Assembly: GCA_916048095.2 (NCBI GenBank)
Contig: OU696592.1
Span: forward strand, 2,751,915-2,815,914
Length of the DNA stretch: 64,000 bases
Reading direction: 5' to 3'
From: Sacculina carcini
Taxonomy: Eukaryota > Arthropoda > Thecostraca > Sacculinidae
The notes beneath the pieces are model-generated. The model was not told the origin of the DNA and did no database searches. It saw nothing but the letters and a program-made list of their open reading frames with translations. Made by a program: the position numbers and the translations under genes. This document shows, one piece after another, positions 1 through 11,306 of this stretch; positions within the stretch are counted from its first letter, which is position 1, and each line of letters opens with the position of its first letter.

Positions 1-1433
1 GTATCATTTGTGGGTATAAATTATAACTTATCTTGTAGAACACAAAATTATCTACACAGTAGTATGTTCCTGTGTAATCGCAAGTGCGCATAATAGCTGT
101 AAAATTGGCAATATGTCCTATTGACTTTACACCGCCGTAACTTACTTCAGATATACTTTGGAAAATTACAAATTATACCGTATTGTATAAAAAAAATTTC
201 TAGCACGATAGTATAATTAATTTTTTTGTATAACAAATAGTTACTGAGCAATAGTAGAAATATGAATAAATTTTAGTCGCCCGGTGTTCAAGTGCAATTT
301 AGGATGTATTTCAGATTTTTGCCAATTTTACACGTTTTTTGTATCATTTGTGGGTATAAATTATATCTCTTCTTGTAGAACACAAGATTATCTACACAGT
401 AGTATATTCCTGTGTAATCGCAAGCGCGCATAATAGCTGTCAAATTGGCAATATGTCCTTTTGACTTTACACCGCCGTAACGTACTTCAGATATACTTTG
501 GAAAATTACAAATTATACCGTATTGTAGAAAACAAGATTTCTAGCACGATAGTATAATTTATTTTTATGTATAACAAATAGTTAGTGAGAAATGGTAGAA
601 AAATGAATAAATTTTAGTCGCCCGGTGTTCAAGTGCAATTTTGGATGTATTTGAGCATTTTGCCAATTTAACACGTTTTTTGTATCATTTGTGGGTATAA
701 AGTATATCTTTTCTTGTAGAACACAAAATTGTCTACACAATAGTATAATTTTTATAGCTTTAATTTTGCTGGTTTATGAAGAATAGATTGCGGAATATTG
801 ACCAAAATATTCACCTTTTTGTGTGCTAATTTTGCCTTTTTGACTTTGTCATTTTGACTTCACACCGCCGTAAATTTTTTGTAATACACTTTGGAAAATT
901 ACAAATTTTACCGTGCTGTAGACAACATAATTTTCAGCATGATGGTATAATGTATTTAGATGTGTGATATTTATTTGTTGAGAAATAAAGAAAAAAGTAA
1001 ATAAAATCGGTCGCCCTAAGTTAAAATGAAATTATGAATGTAGATTGTAATTTTGTCATTTTTACATAATTTATAGTTAATTTTAGAATTTGAATTATAA
1101 CCTAACATGTAGATAAAAAATTATCTACACAGTGGTATAATTTGTATAGCTGTACCATTTATGGTTTATAAGAAGTAGATGGCGGAATATTGACCAAAAT
1201 TTTTGCATTTTTCAGGGTTCATTTTGTGTTTTCACCGCTATAACGTTTTTTGATTTCATTTTAAAACATTTACAGTTAACTCATCGTGTAGAAAAGAAAA
1301 TTTCAACGTAATGGTGTAAATTGTTAGCGGGTACACTAAGTGGTTACCGAGTAGCAGCTTGCAGAAAATGGACCAAGGAGGGTGGGACAGACAAACAGAC
1401 ACACAGACAGAGGATCTCTTTTATATATATAGA
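1..1433 (-). repeat. R1 tandem array with Helitron-like TC end at 1433
   Basis: Tandem ~340-bp units: the motif GTATCATTTGTGGG recurs at 1, 341 and 682. Each unit carries ACACCGCCGTAAC and GGTATAATTTAT-like motifs. After 682 the units change to two diverged subtypes, one with GACCAAAATATTCACC and one with CGCTATAACG. The array then runs into GGACCAAGGAGGGTGGGAC, a CAGA/CACA tract and CTCTTTTATATATATAGA. On the minus strand that last stretch reads TCTATATATATAAAAGAG, the putative 5' terminus of a Helitron-like element. No coding capacity is visible. Confidence 0.8.
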
Positions 1434-1505
1434 TATATATATATATATATATATATGATAACTCTTATATATATACTGTTATATATATAAGATATATATA
1501 ACAGT
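1434..1505. repeat. TA-rich spacer with a 31-bp palindrome at the R1 inversion point
   Basis: A (TA)n run is followed by a near-perfect palindrome at 1475-1505, with arms ACTGTTATATATAT and its complement around AAG. R1 on the left has its terminus facing this point, and R1 on the right continues in the opposite orientation, so this is the symmetry point of an inverted R1 arrangement. Confidence 0.7.
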
Positions 1506-2480
1506 AACTTTGTTATACATAAAAATAAATTATACCATCGTGCTAGAAATCTGGTTTTCTACAATATGGTATAATTTGTAATTTTCCAAAGTGTATCTGA
1601 AGGAAGTTACGGCGGTGTAAAGTCAAAAGGACATATTGCCAATTTGACAGCTATTATGCGCACTTGCGATTACACATGAATATACACTGATTCAATTTCA
1701 CTGAAGACCAATCACAATTTACGCACTTGCGATTACACAGGAATATACTACTGTGTAGAGAATTTTGTGTTCTACAAGATAAGCTATAATTTATACCCGA
1801 AAATGATACAAAATACATGTAAAATTGTCAAAATTCTAAAATACCTCCAAAATTAAACTTGATCACCGGGCGACTAAAATTAATTCATTTTTCTACTATT
1901 TCTCAGTAACTATTTGTTACACATACAAAATAACTTATACCATCGTGCTAGAAATCTTGTTTTCTACAATACGGTATAATTTGTAATTTTCCAAAGTATA
2001 TCTGAAGTAAGTTACGGCGGTGTAAAGTCAATAGGACATACTGCCAATTTTACAGCTATTATGCGCACTTGCGATTACACAGGAATATAATACTGTGTAG
2101 ATAATTTTGTGTTCTACAAGATAAGTTATAATTTATACCCACAAATGATACAAATAACGTGTAAAATTGGCAAAATTCTCAAATACATCCAAAATTACAC
2201 TTAAACCGGGTGACTAAAATTATTTCATTTTTCTACTATTTCTCAGTAACTCTTTGTTATACATAAAAATAAATTATACCATCGTGCTAGAAATCTGGTT
2301 TTCTACAATATGGCATAATTTGTAATTTTCCAAAGTGTATCTGAAGGACGTTACGGCGGTGTAAAGTCAAAAAATTGTCAAATTGGACATATTGCTAATT
2401 TGACAGCTATTATGCGCACTTGCGATTACACAGGAATATACATCGATTAAATTTCACTGAAGCCCAATCACAATTAAAAT
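1506..2480 (+). repeat. R1 array, inverted orientation
   Basis: About three R1 units read as the reverse complement of the 1-1433 array: GTTACGGCGGTGTAAAG recurs near 1607, 2011 and 2350, and CCATCGTGCTAGAAATC near 1536, 1940 and 2280. The left edge is cut inside a unit, with no TC terminus. The right edge passes into the ~135-bp linker module (reverse complement of TATTGAGGACAATAAAGCC...) at about 2465-2585. Confidence 0.75.
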
Positions 2481-2585
2481 GCATCATATTAGCTCCAGGC
2501 ATGGATGGTGTGGTTTTATTGCGTACAGTTTAATTAATGCTACACTATACTGAATATATAGGCATTATTGTCCTCAATAACGTTC

Positions 2586-5511
2586 CGCACGACGGGCGGG
2601 TAAAATGCTACTGGGAACAAAGTAAACTACTGAATTTAACTGTGTAATTTAATTGGTTTAATTTCAAGTTGCATAAGCATACGTTGCATAAGGATATGGG
2701 TTGCAATATCATGTAATGCCAACTATCTGTATATGCTGTTTTAGCGGAAGCATTAACCTGGAATTATAGAGATGACAGAAAGTTGCATTGTTCTGACAGT
2801 GTTACACTTCTGAATTACTACACACGAAGGACGGGTGTGAATTTGAGCAGTGTTGAGCGAAAAAATTCGTCAATAATTAAAACAAGAGTTTACACATATA
2901 TATTTTTATATTGGATAAGCTTTTTGCTTTTTTATTCATTATATTTTATTAATAGTTCCGCACGACGGGCGGGTTTAAATACGAGGTTGTTCGAGGAAAA
3001 ATATTTTGCCACATCTAACATAAACACATTCATATTTAGACTTTTCTATTGGTGAAGACTTTTTATGGGTTTGCTTTTTTAATTTTTTAATTTGTATTAA
3101 TTTAATTTTATTAATTCAATATTTATTTTACTTTTTGTTCTAATTGTTCCGCTATACGGGATGGTTTCAATGCTAGATGATGTTAATTTATAAATATACT
3201 TTGGAAACATTATGATAAAAAACTTAGACAATTTTCATTTGTTCGTGTCTGAATTTTTCATTATTCCGCATGACGGGCAGGTTTAAATATGAAGCGGGTT
3301 GAGGGATAATATTCTGTCAAAATTAAAATAAAAACATCCATATTTGGACTTTGCTATTAGTTAGCATATTTACAGCTTTAATTTGTTTGCTTTTTAATTT
3401 GTATTCATTTTCTTTTATGGATTGAATATTAATAGATTTTATGAATTGTTCCGCACGATGGGCGACTTTAAATTTATATATATAAAATAAATCATCTGTG
3501 TGTGTGTATGCTTGGATACGAGGTGACATAACTGAGCGGGTTCAATGATATAGATCAGTGGTTTTAAACGTAAACGAAACGATGGATCATTTTTATGAAA
3601 TAAAAATGTCCCGCGGGTAGCAACCATAGACAATAGAACGTTCAATTTCACCGTGTATAAGGAATTCATATATAAAACTAACGGAGTTGACTTCAAGATC
3701 CAGAGCAAATCGTGTTCGAGTTTTGAATTATCCCGCACGACGGGTGGGTTTAAATATGAGGCGGGATGAGGGAAAATTTTGTCAAAATTAAACTGAAAAT
3801 CATCACATTTACACTTTTCAATTGATATCCTTTGTTTTATTAATTGTTTCGCACGACGGACGGGTATAACTGCTAGATGAGAACTTGAACTAAATAATAT
3901 ATAATTAAATCGCATTATACAATAGATGTGAATTAATCTGTCTTACAGTTTGGTTACTATATTATATTGGCGGGATTCGAGAACATTATTGGTGGGCCGC
4001 GTGTTTGATACTAAAAGGGGATGAGATGATATACGATAAGATGGGATGGTTGGGTTGTGTCAGGTTATATTGGGTTTAATATGAATGCGGAATATAATGT
4101 ATGTATATAAATGTATATGAATGTTTGTATATGAATTTTTTGGCAGTAAATATTATACTGGCAAAAGTATAAGAGTACTTGTGCAAATGATGTTGGGGAA
4201 TGATGTTGAGTTATGCATATATTTTGGAAACATCATGATGAAAATATTTCATTTTTCATCATTCCTCATTATTTCGTGTTTAAGTTCTGTATATTTCCGT
4301 ACGACGGGCAGACTTAAATATGACGCTATTTGAGGGAAATATTTTGTCCAAGTATATAAAAAAATATTCACCTACATACTTTTCTATTAGATAAGACTTT
4401 TAATGGGTTTACTTTTTTCTTTTTAATTTGTATCTTTTCTTTATAAATTGAATATTAGTTTTATTGTAGGAATTGCTCCTCATGACGGGCGGGTTTAATG
4501 CTATAATGGGTAAAACGTGTTCCAATGGTTTAAAATTTCCAAAGTGTTCCTAAAGGAAGTTACGGCGGTGTAACGTCAAAATGACATGTTGCCAATTTGA
4601 CAGCTATTATGCGCACTTGCGATTACACATGACTATACACTGATTTAATTTCACTGAAGCCAAATCACAATTAAGAATGCATCATATTAGCTCTAAGTAT
4701 TGATGGAGTGATTTTATTGCGTACAGTTAATTAATGCTACACTCTACTGAATAGAAAGGCTTTATTGTCCTCAATATTTACACATGAATTGTTCCGCACG
4801 ACGGGCGGGTAAAATGCTACTGGGAACAAAGTACACTACTGAATATTACTGTGTAATTTAATTGGTTTAATTTCAAGTTGCATAAGCATAAGTTACATAA
4901 GGATATGGGTTGTAATATCATGCAATGCCAACTATATTCATATGCTGTTTTAGCGGAAGCATAAATCTGGAATTATAGAGATGACAGGTTTCATTGTTTT
5001 GATAACATTGTTCACTAATGTAAATGTGACTTAAATGATGTATAATTATATCGCATTATGCAACAAATGTGAATTTAGCTGCCTTACAGTTTGGTTCCGA
5101 TACTATATTGGCGGGTTGAGAGAAAAGTATTGGTGGGCCGCGTGTTTGGGGCCCCTGGGGTAGATCAGCTCAGTCTTCTGATTACAAATTATGATCGAAT
5201 CAGTATATTTTGTGATCACAAACTAATGAGTTAAATCACCTCAGACTAGGCTGAGTGCGGTCAAGATTGGATGGTTGGGTTGGGTTGGGTAGTTTTGACT
5301 CAGGTTATATTGCGTTTTAATGATAGCGGGAAATATATAAATTTTAGCAATAAATATTATAGCGGTAAAATTAAAATAGTACTTAAGCATATGATGTTGG
5401 GGAATGATGTTAAGTAATAAATATAGTTTGGAAACATTCTGATGAAAAGATTTCATAATCTTAAATTGCTTGTTTCGTTTTGTGTTCTGAATTATACCAC
5501 ACGACGGACAG
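2586..5511 (+). repeat. R2 array (hairpin family), with an R1 scrap inside
   Basis: Diverged repeats, each marked by the core CCGCACGACGGGCGGG (2587, 2957, 3260, 3452, 3733, 3850, 4300, 4478, 4796) and separated by 100-350 bp of AT-rich sequence. An R1 scrap plus the linker module lies at about 4530-4800. The stretch at 3480-3560 resembles the internal CAGA-rich boundary seen in other R2 copies. Short open frames here are repeat-derived and not conserved as proteins. Confidence 0.75.
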
Positions 5512-5595
5512 ATATATATATATATATATATATAATATAATATTATATTATATATTTAATAATATAATATATTATTAAATATATTATATTATATA

Positions 5596-5653
<58 letters not shown>
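5512..5653. repeat. (TA)n and AT palindromic microsatellite
   Basis: A 142-bp tract made only of A and T. Pure TA runs at both ends flank a centre of TTAATAATATAATA-like inverted motifs. It interrupts an R2 unit between ACGGACAGA and CAGGCGGGTTGAGGG. Confidence 0.9.
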
Positions 5654-5656
<3 letters not shown>

Positions 5657-6233
5657 GCGGGTTGAGGGATAATATTTTTAAAAATAAGAATAAAAATATT
5701 CACATTTAGACTTTTCTATTGGTCAGGATATTTATAGCTGACATTTTCTGCTTTTCAATTTGTAATAATTATATTTTATGGATTTAATATAAATTTTATT
5801 GTGTGAATTGTTCCGCACGACGGGCGGGTATAAAAAAGTGCTTCCATTTTTTAGTTAATTTTTTCAAATGGTTCCTTTAAAAAAAAGATAATAAAAAAAA
5901 TGCTCCGCGGGCAGCTACTATAGACAATAGAACGTTCAATTTCCTCTGTAGAATTAATTCATACACAAAACCAATGGATTTGACTTCAAGATCCAGAACG
6001 GGTCGTGTTCGAGTTCTGAATTATTCAGCACGACAGGCGGATGTAAAAATTACTAAGGCGGACTTAGGGGAAATATTTTGTCGAAATAAAAATAATTGAA
6101 CTTGAAATTTTCAATTGATTAATATTTTTATGAGTGTACCCTATTTAATTTTTTATTTTCCATATTTTTTTATGAATTGAATATGAATTTCATGTTATTA
6201 ATTGCTCCGCACAACGGGTGGGTTTTAATGCTA

Positions 6234-6234
<1 letters not shown>
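5654..6234 (+). repeat. R2 array end with Helitron-like 3' terminus
   Basis: The last R2 units of the left block. The end reads CCGCACAACGGGTGGGTTTT then AATGCTAG, finishing at 6234 and followed by T. A hairpin (CCGC paired with a G-rich arm), a short AT spacer, CTAG and a following T fit a Helitron 3' end. Sequence past the adjoining TA run is no longer repetitive. Confidence 0.65.

Positions 6235-6300
<66 letters not shown>
6235..6300. repeat. (TA)33 microsatellite
   Basis: A pure 66-bp TA dinucleotide run directly after the CTAG terminus. The element may have inserted into a TA-rich target, since A/T sites are preferred by Helitrons. Confidence 0.95.
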
Positions 6301-6303
<3 letters not shown>

Positions 6304-6508
6304 TTAGTGTCGTGTATAATCACGTGAAATATGAATATGTCATGCGACATTCCCCTGTAAAACTTATTTGTCTTTGTTTGAACTCTTTGTATGCTGATAT
6401 TTAATATATCTTATCTAAATAGGCATTGGTCTTTGGAGGGCATTTATACCAAGAATTGCTCTAACTACTAAACGGCAACCATAGACATTTGGTACTGTTC
6501 TGTCCTAC
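6301..6508. other. Unclassified spacer
   Basis: Single-copy-looking sequence between the left repeat block and the retroelement island. I see no coding, RNA or repeat signature. Confidence 0.5.
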
Positions 6509-6605
6509 ATTTGCGACACGTGTTTGGATCTTGGTGGATAGTGGCGGAGTGGATCCCTTTGTAAGTAAATACTTTGGACTGATAATTCTAGGTCTCAGTC
6601 ATTGG
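6509..6605 (+). repeat. ~100-bp direct repeat, copy 1
   Basis: Begins TTGCGACACGTGTTTGGATC and ends near AGTCATTGGATT. A second copy in the same orientation lies at 9498-9596, so the pair brackets the LINE and BEL/Pao fragments. They may be remnants of LTR or untranslated sequence of the BEL element, but no full LTR can be defined. Confidence 0.6.
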
Positions 6606-6660
6606 ATTTAGACTTAAAGACTTCGAGAACCGGTCGAATTCTAAATGCGAGTTCACTTGT

Positions 6661-8878
6661 TTGGCGCTACCTCATTCCCTCATTGGTGATAGATACCGCC
6701 GCATAATGGGCCGTGTGCGTGTAATCCGACCCAAATGTGTGATCTCCGACCATGCTTTGATTGTTTGCACATTGAAGACACAGCTGTGGCGCCGGCACCA
6801 GCGGCCCAGTCCGATCGCAAGACCTGACTGGAGCGGTCTGTGGAAGTGCGGCACGCGGGGAAGGTTTGTTGCGACTGTGAACAATCGCATTGTCAGGAAT
6901 GGTGGCGACTTCGGTGATTTGACTACAGCATTCAGTTTCGCGGCCGACTGTACGATTCCAAAGCAGCGTAGAGGTCGACGATCGTCACTCTGGAACAACC
7001 CAGAAATCGCTGCCCTCCGGCGAGCAGCTCTGACGCATAATAGCGATGAGCAGTTACTGAAAGTCAACCGACTGTTGCAAGCACACACACTGCATCAAGA
7101 AAACACAGTGCGCCGCATGGCGGAGCAAATCATGCTTCATCTCAAGGCAGGCGGAAGTGCCTCCATGTGGCAGATGATCAACGATCTTAGCGGCAGAAAA
7201 CGAGCGGCTCCGATCATCACGTCAGCCGAGAGCATCGACGAACGCATAAATTCGACAATGCGTCACTTTTCGGAGCTTTTGAACCGACAGACTCAATCCG
7301 AAGAGTTACAGCAGCCTGCTTCACTACCAGATATGCCTGTCATGTCACATCACGAAGTATCGCTCTGCGAGCTGACTTCGGCTGTCAATTCTGCGGCGTG
7401 CGGTAAATCAGCAGGGTTCGACGGCATCCCAGTGGACGTTTGGAAAGTCGACGAGCTGACGCATCTGCTGCTGCCCTTTGTGAACAGCGTTGTAAACTAC
7501 GCATGCCCACCAGAAGAATGGCTCAGGTCAGTAATAATAACCATTCCGAAGAAATCTGGCAACATGGAGCTGCATAACCTCCGAGGAATCTCGCTGATGC
7601 CATCTGCCACCAAACTCTATAATCGAGTGATGTTAAATCGTTTACGCGAGCATATCGACAGCAATATTCTACCCGCACAGTCTGGTTTTCGTCCCAACAG
7701 AGGCACAACAGAACAAATTATCTGTCTCAAAATGTGCATGGAGGACGCCACTGTGAGGAAAAAGTCGTGTCGAGGAAAAAGTGTGAGGAAATGTGCGATT
7801 GCATTAGATTTCCAAAAAGCATTCGATAGCATCAACCGTTTTGCAATGAAACAGGTGCTCCAGTTTTACTGCCGCAACAGTGCCCTGGTCGACAGCATAA
7901 TGTGTTTGTATAATGGATCAACCGCCACTGTGCGCACAGCGCTCGGCGAGACAGCACCGTTTAACACCACTTCTGGGGTGTTACAGGGCGATACATTGGC
8001 GCCCTATCTTTTCGTGATATGCATTGACTACGTGCTCAGGAGCAGCCTGACCGAGGAAGACGGTTTCACAGTGCGTCGGCGCCTCTCATGACTACACCCA
8101 ATGGTCAAGATCACGACGCTGGCATACGCTGACGATGTTGTAATTCTTGCCGACACTCCCGCCGCTGCTCAGCGCCAGGTGCACCGCTTCGAGCGCGCAG
8201 CTGTTTCTGTCGGCCTGACTCTGAACGAGAAAAAATGCACGGTCTCGCTGATTGGATGCAGTGTATCAGGTAGCCCTGTTGTACACACAAGCTCGGGTGC
8301 GCCACTGCCGACAGTCTCCGAGTGTCGCTACCTGGGCAGTGATGTTCCCAACCGCAAGAGTGCATTCTACCACAGAAGTCAGCTGGCGTGGGTTGCAGCT
8401 CGAAAGTTAAGTGCAGCGTGGATCTGACATTTCAACGGCCTGCAAAGTGAAGCTTTTTCGCGCGTGTGTACAGACCGTACTGTTGTACGGCGGTGAAAGC
8501 TGGTCGCTGACGAAAACTCTGGAGGCAGAAGTCAACGCCGGACAGCGGGCACTGTTGAGGTATTGTATTAATGTGCGCTACCCACAAACTATCTCCAGTG
8601 CAGCCCTGTACGCCACCAGCAAGTTGTCGGCCGCCAGTGTTTTGTTGCGTCGGAGGCGACTCCAGTTGCTTGGGCATGTACTGCGCCGACCCGAGTCGCC
8701 GATGGCAATCGTTTTTATCAACGCACCAACAGAACCCCTGCGTAGAGGCAGAGCCAGTCGCCAAACCCTGCGTCAAGTGCTGGACGACGACCTCACAGAG
8801 ATAGGCATCACGACAGCAGAGGCGGCGACTCAGGCCAAAGACAGTGTCCGGTGGGCCAACCTCCTGAAAACGCTGTAA
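6661..8878 (+). pseudogene. RTE-like LINE: APE remnant, reverse transcriptase and C-terminal domain (broken)
   Basis: A 5'-truncated non-LTR retrotransposon. The frame opens in the last part of an APE-type endonuclease: VISDHALIV, with the SDH motif at residues 29-31. The reverse transcriptase core follows: IPKKSGNMELHNLRGISLM, AQSGFRPNRGTTEQI, motif A ALDFQKAFDSI (Asp codon 7807-7809), motif B SGVLQGDTLAPYLF and motif C YADDVVIL (8125-8148). Motif C lies beyond an in-frame TGA at 8089-8091 in the same frame. A second break (TGA 8425-8427) is bypassed by a +1 shift into a frame holding TVLLYGGESWSLTK and RRRLQLLGHVLRR, typical of the C-terminus of RTE-like LINEs. Catalytic residues survive, but the stop, frameshift and missing N-terminus make it inactive. 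The exact clade is inferred from motif style and was not searched. Confidence 0.85.
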
Positions 8879-8940
8879 CACGGCTGATCTGATTGTTGCT
8901 ACGGGCGAGATGTGTGCCTTTTTTGCATATGTCACTCTTC

Positions 8941-8957
8941 GCATCATCATCATCATT
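8941..8957 (+). repeat. (ATC)n 3' tail of the LINE
   Basis: GCATCATCATCATCATTCC follows the LINE stop codon by about 65 bp. Short trinucleotide tails are typical of RTE-type LINEs. The sequence switches to BEL/Pao coding immediately afterwards, so this marks the LINE 3' end. Confidence 0.7.
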
Positions 8958-9480
8958 CCCATATTCCTTTTATGTGGATGATGGATCACTATCAGCCGCT
9001 TCTGTTGAAGAAGCTATCCATTTGATTCGTGACAGCAAGACTATTTGTTCAAAGGCTGGTTTTACTTTGAATAAGTTCGCTTCAAATGATAAGACGTGCT
9101 TCATTGAACTCGACCAATCGGATTTAGCTGATATTGTAGGAAACATCTGAGTATTTCAGAATGTAATCAAGGTGGAGCGTAAACTTGGAGTAGAGTGGTG
9201 TGTGAAAATCGATTGTTTAGAATTTTCCATTCATCTGAAAAATTGTCCGTTGAATCGACGTGGTCTTTTGGCCACCGCATACTTATTGTTTGATCCAATT
9301 GAACTGATGACTTCGGTCGTGGCTGTGGTTAAACGTAGTTTGCACGATCTCTGTCGAAAGGGGTTGAAGTAAGACAATCCGCTACCAGATGATATACGTG
9401 CACGTTGGGCGCGCTGGAGATAATCTCTTGTATTGCTGGGCACACTAAAGGTTCCTCGCTGTTACAAGCCAGTTGGTTTC
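8957..9480 (+). pseudogene. BEL/Pao LTR-retrotransposon pol fragment (RT to RNase H linker)
   Basis: Translates through the second half of a BEL/Pao reverse transcriptase. The YVDD catalytic box lies in FYVDDGSLSAASVEEAIHL, followed by AGFTLNKFASN, then the family signatures LGVEWCV, PLNRRGLLATAYLLFDPI and VPRCYKPVGFG at about 9447-9480. The frame is broken by a stop at 9148-9150, by TAA at 9370-9372 and by TAA at 9421-9423. The upstream half of RT, protease and gag are not found next to it. The fragment starts exactly at the LINE 3' tail and ends at the direct-repeat copy at 9498. Confidence 0.8.
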
Positions 9481-9497
9481 GGGGTAGCTGCTCGTCG

Positions 9498-9596
9498 CTT
9501 GCGACACGTGTTTAGATCTTAGTGGATAGTGGCGGAGTGGATCATTATGGAAGTGAATATTGTGGACTGATAATTTTGGTTATCAATCATTGGATT
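9498..9596 (+). repeat. ~100-bp direct repeat, copy 2
   Basis: TTGCGACACGTGTTTAGATC to AATCATTGGATT matches 6509-6605 with scattered differences, including GTGGATAGTGGCGGAGTGGA in both. It directly follows the BEL/Pao fragment, with no recognisable gap sequence. Confidence 0.6.
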
Positions 9597-9773
9597 ATTC
9601 TGTACGGAATTGAAAGATATTAACTGTAATATAAAAGTTTATAGTCAGTCAAAATAATTTATTAATTCGTTAAGTGAGTTCAGTGATCCTTTTATTAATT
9701 GAGTATAATATTTAGTGAATCCTTTTGTTTTGCGAACTTTTAGTAAAATTTTTCACTCTAGCTAACGTGTAGA

Positions 9774-10073
9774 ATGTCTGCTATGGCAAAACGGACTCAC
9801 CCGTCGATCAGCGGCACTTCTTGTAGGATTTGGTGTGCGGTGCGCATGCGCAAGTCGGAGCCCGCATCCGGCGCGATTCGCAACGCCAGTGGCACGCCCA
9901 CGCCGACAGTAGCAGCCAAAGCCACAGCCATCACCGTACACGCGGCCCAACACACGCAGCCACATGTAACGGCCCCCACTGACAAAGCCCACACACACAT
10001 CAATTTAGCAAGGAATTTGTCTAGGAATTTGTCAATGAATTTAGCAGGGAATATAGCATGGAATTATCAATAA
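9774..10073 (+). CDS. Hypothetical 99-residue open frame, GC-rich, of unknown origin
   Basis: A GC-rich patch (9774-9995) in AT-rich surroundings encodes a Thr/Ala/His-rich segment that ends in a repetitive NLARNLSRNLSMNLAGN tail. The tail comes from a short tandem repeat of GGAATTTGTC-like units at about 10007-10060. No family is recognised. Its position about 180 bp after a possible LTR-derived repeat would allow the start of a BEL gag, but there is no zinc knuckle or other supporting motif. The reverse strand is also open, so coding is doubtful. Confidence 0.2.
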   Translation: MSAMAKRTHPSISGTSCRIWCAVRMRKSEPASGAIRNASGTPTPTVAAKATAITVHAAQHTQPHVTAPTDKAHTHINLARNLSRNLSMNLAGNIAWNYQ

Positions 10074-10312
10074 ATTGCCAAATATTGAGTTTGTTTTTAA
10101 TTGGATATATTTTATATTATTAGCATCGATTTGAACAATAATAGTATATCAGTCCAATATAGATGTTAACTTATGATATATGTTAGTTTTCAATATCATT
10201 AATATCATAATTGAACAAGTTATACAAATATAAAGTCTATTACCCATTACATCCCGGTGAACTCAAATGACATCATTTTATAATGACTATATTTTGTAGT
10301 TTCTTGTCTATA
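10074..10312. other. Unclassified AT-rich spacer
   Basis: No coding potential or repeat similarity to the rest of the window seen by eye. Confidence 0.5.
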
Positions 10313-10696
10313 TTAACCCATTATTGCCTGGTGTCCAGGAAATGGTACGCTAGAAAATACGTATAGTGACTTTATCTGGCAGTATGCTATGATGCTATGA
10401 TGTCATGCTATGATGAGGAGAGACCATGAACATCAGCATGTCTGCCATTTAACGGGCAGCGCAGCCAAACATATTTAGTACGTGTTGTGAACCGGTACAC
10501 TGCAGAGTTGCATCCGGGCGGCTGCACGGCATCGCTCCCTTGGAGTCATATTGTTGTAATTTGTTTACTACCTGTTTCTATTTGCATACAACTGCTTTAA
10601 CAAGTACATGCATGTTGTAGCTGTGAATTTAAATCATAAATAGATATCGCATTTGATATGGCTTTGAGTTATAACAATTAATTCATGGCTGTCCAT

Positions 10697-10714
10697 TTTT
10701 CTGGACGCTGGGCA
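10697..10714 (+). repeat. Inverted 18-mer inside the piggyBac-like element (left copy)
   Basis: TTTTCTGGACGCTGGGCA is the exact reverse complement of 11946-11963. A related direct motif, GCCTGGTGTCCAGGAAA, lies at the element's left end near 10327. They are possible transposase-binding sub-terminal repeats. Confidence 0.6.
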
Positions 10715-10886
10715 TTCATTACCAAGGTTCATTGCAAATAAGGATCTCTATATACACAGAGGCTCTTTTGATCATTACAAGTGTAGGTATTATAAAAATG
10801 AATAAAAACTATAAATTCCTTTCAATTCTTAATTAATTAAATTTTAACTCGTACCTATATTATAATGGTGCTGTATTTGTAATGAG

Positions 10887-11306
10887 CAGTGGCGGCGCTA
10901 AGGGGGGCTTGAGGGTGGCAGCTCCCCCAAAAATATGCCAAATTCCCTAAGCTCCCCCAAAAATCTTAACCATGGACAGCAAAATTTCTTACCACTGTAC
11001 ATTCTTACCACTGTACACTGTACATGTATATGAAGCTATACTGTCCTACATTGATTTTCCAGTAATTAAGTATTTATTATTGTTATGACGTTTGCGTTTG
11101 TGTCAATGTGCCAATATCTATCCTATGGTATTCACCTAATTTATTCCAATATGTCCTTCAATTGTGGTTCAAGTTCGAGGACTGAATCAGTGTGCCCCAG
11201 TTCCTTATTATAATATAATGTACTCTGCGTTTCGCCAGGCCCCCACCACTTATACCTTAACCTGCCCCCTCAGCCTCCCATCTGAAAAATTGTGACGCCG
11301 CTACTG
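10887..11306. mobile_element. hAT-like MITE, 420 bp, nested in the piggyBac-like element
   Basis: Left end CAGTGGCGGCGCTA; right end read inward is CAGTAGCGGCGTCAC. The CAGTGGCGG start followed by a G-rich run is common in hAT-type non-autonomous elements. The flanking 8-mers GTAATGAG (10879-10886) and ATAATGGG (11307-11314) match at 6 of 8 positions, consistent with an old hAT 8-bp target duplication. There is no open frame. Confidence 0.6.

Noticed and set aside
1-1433. Possible CRISPR array because of regular spacing
   Set aside because: Units are ~340 bp, diverged along their whole length, with no short repeat-spacer structure, in a eukaryotic context.
6672-7088. Minus-strand 138-codon frame
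   Set aside because: Shadow of the RTE-like LINE, which has clear RT motifs on the plus strand.
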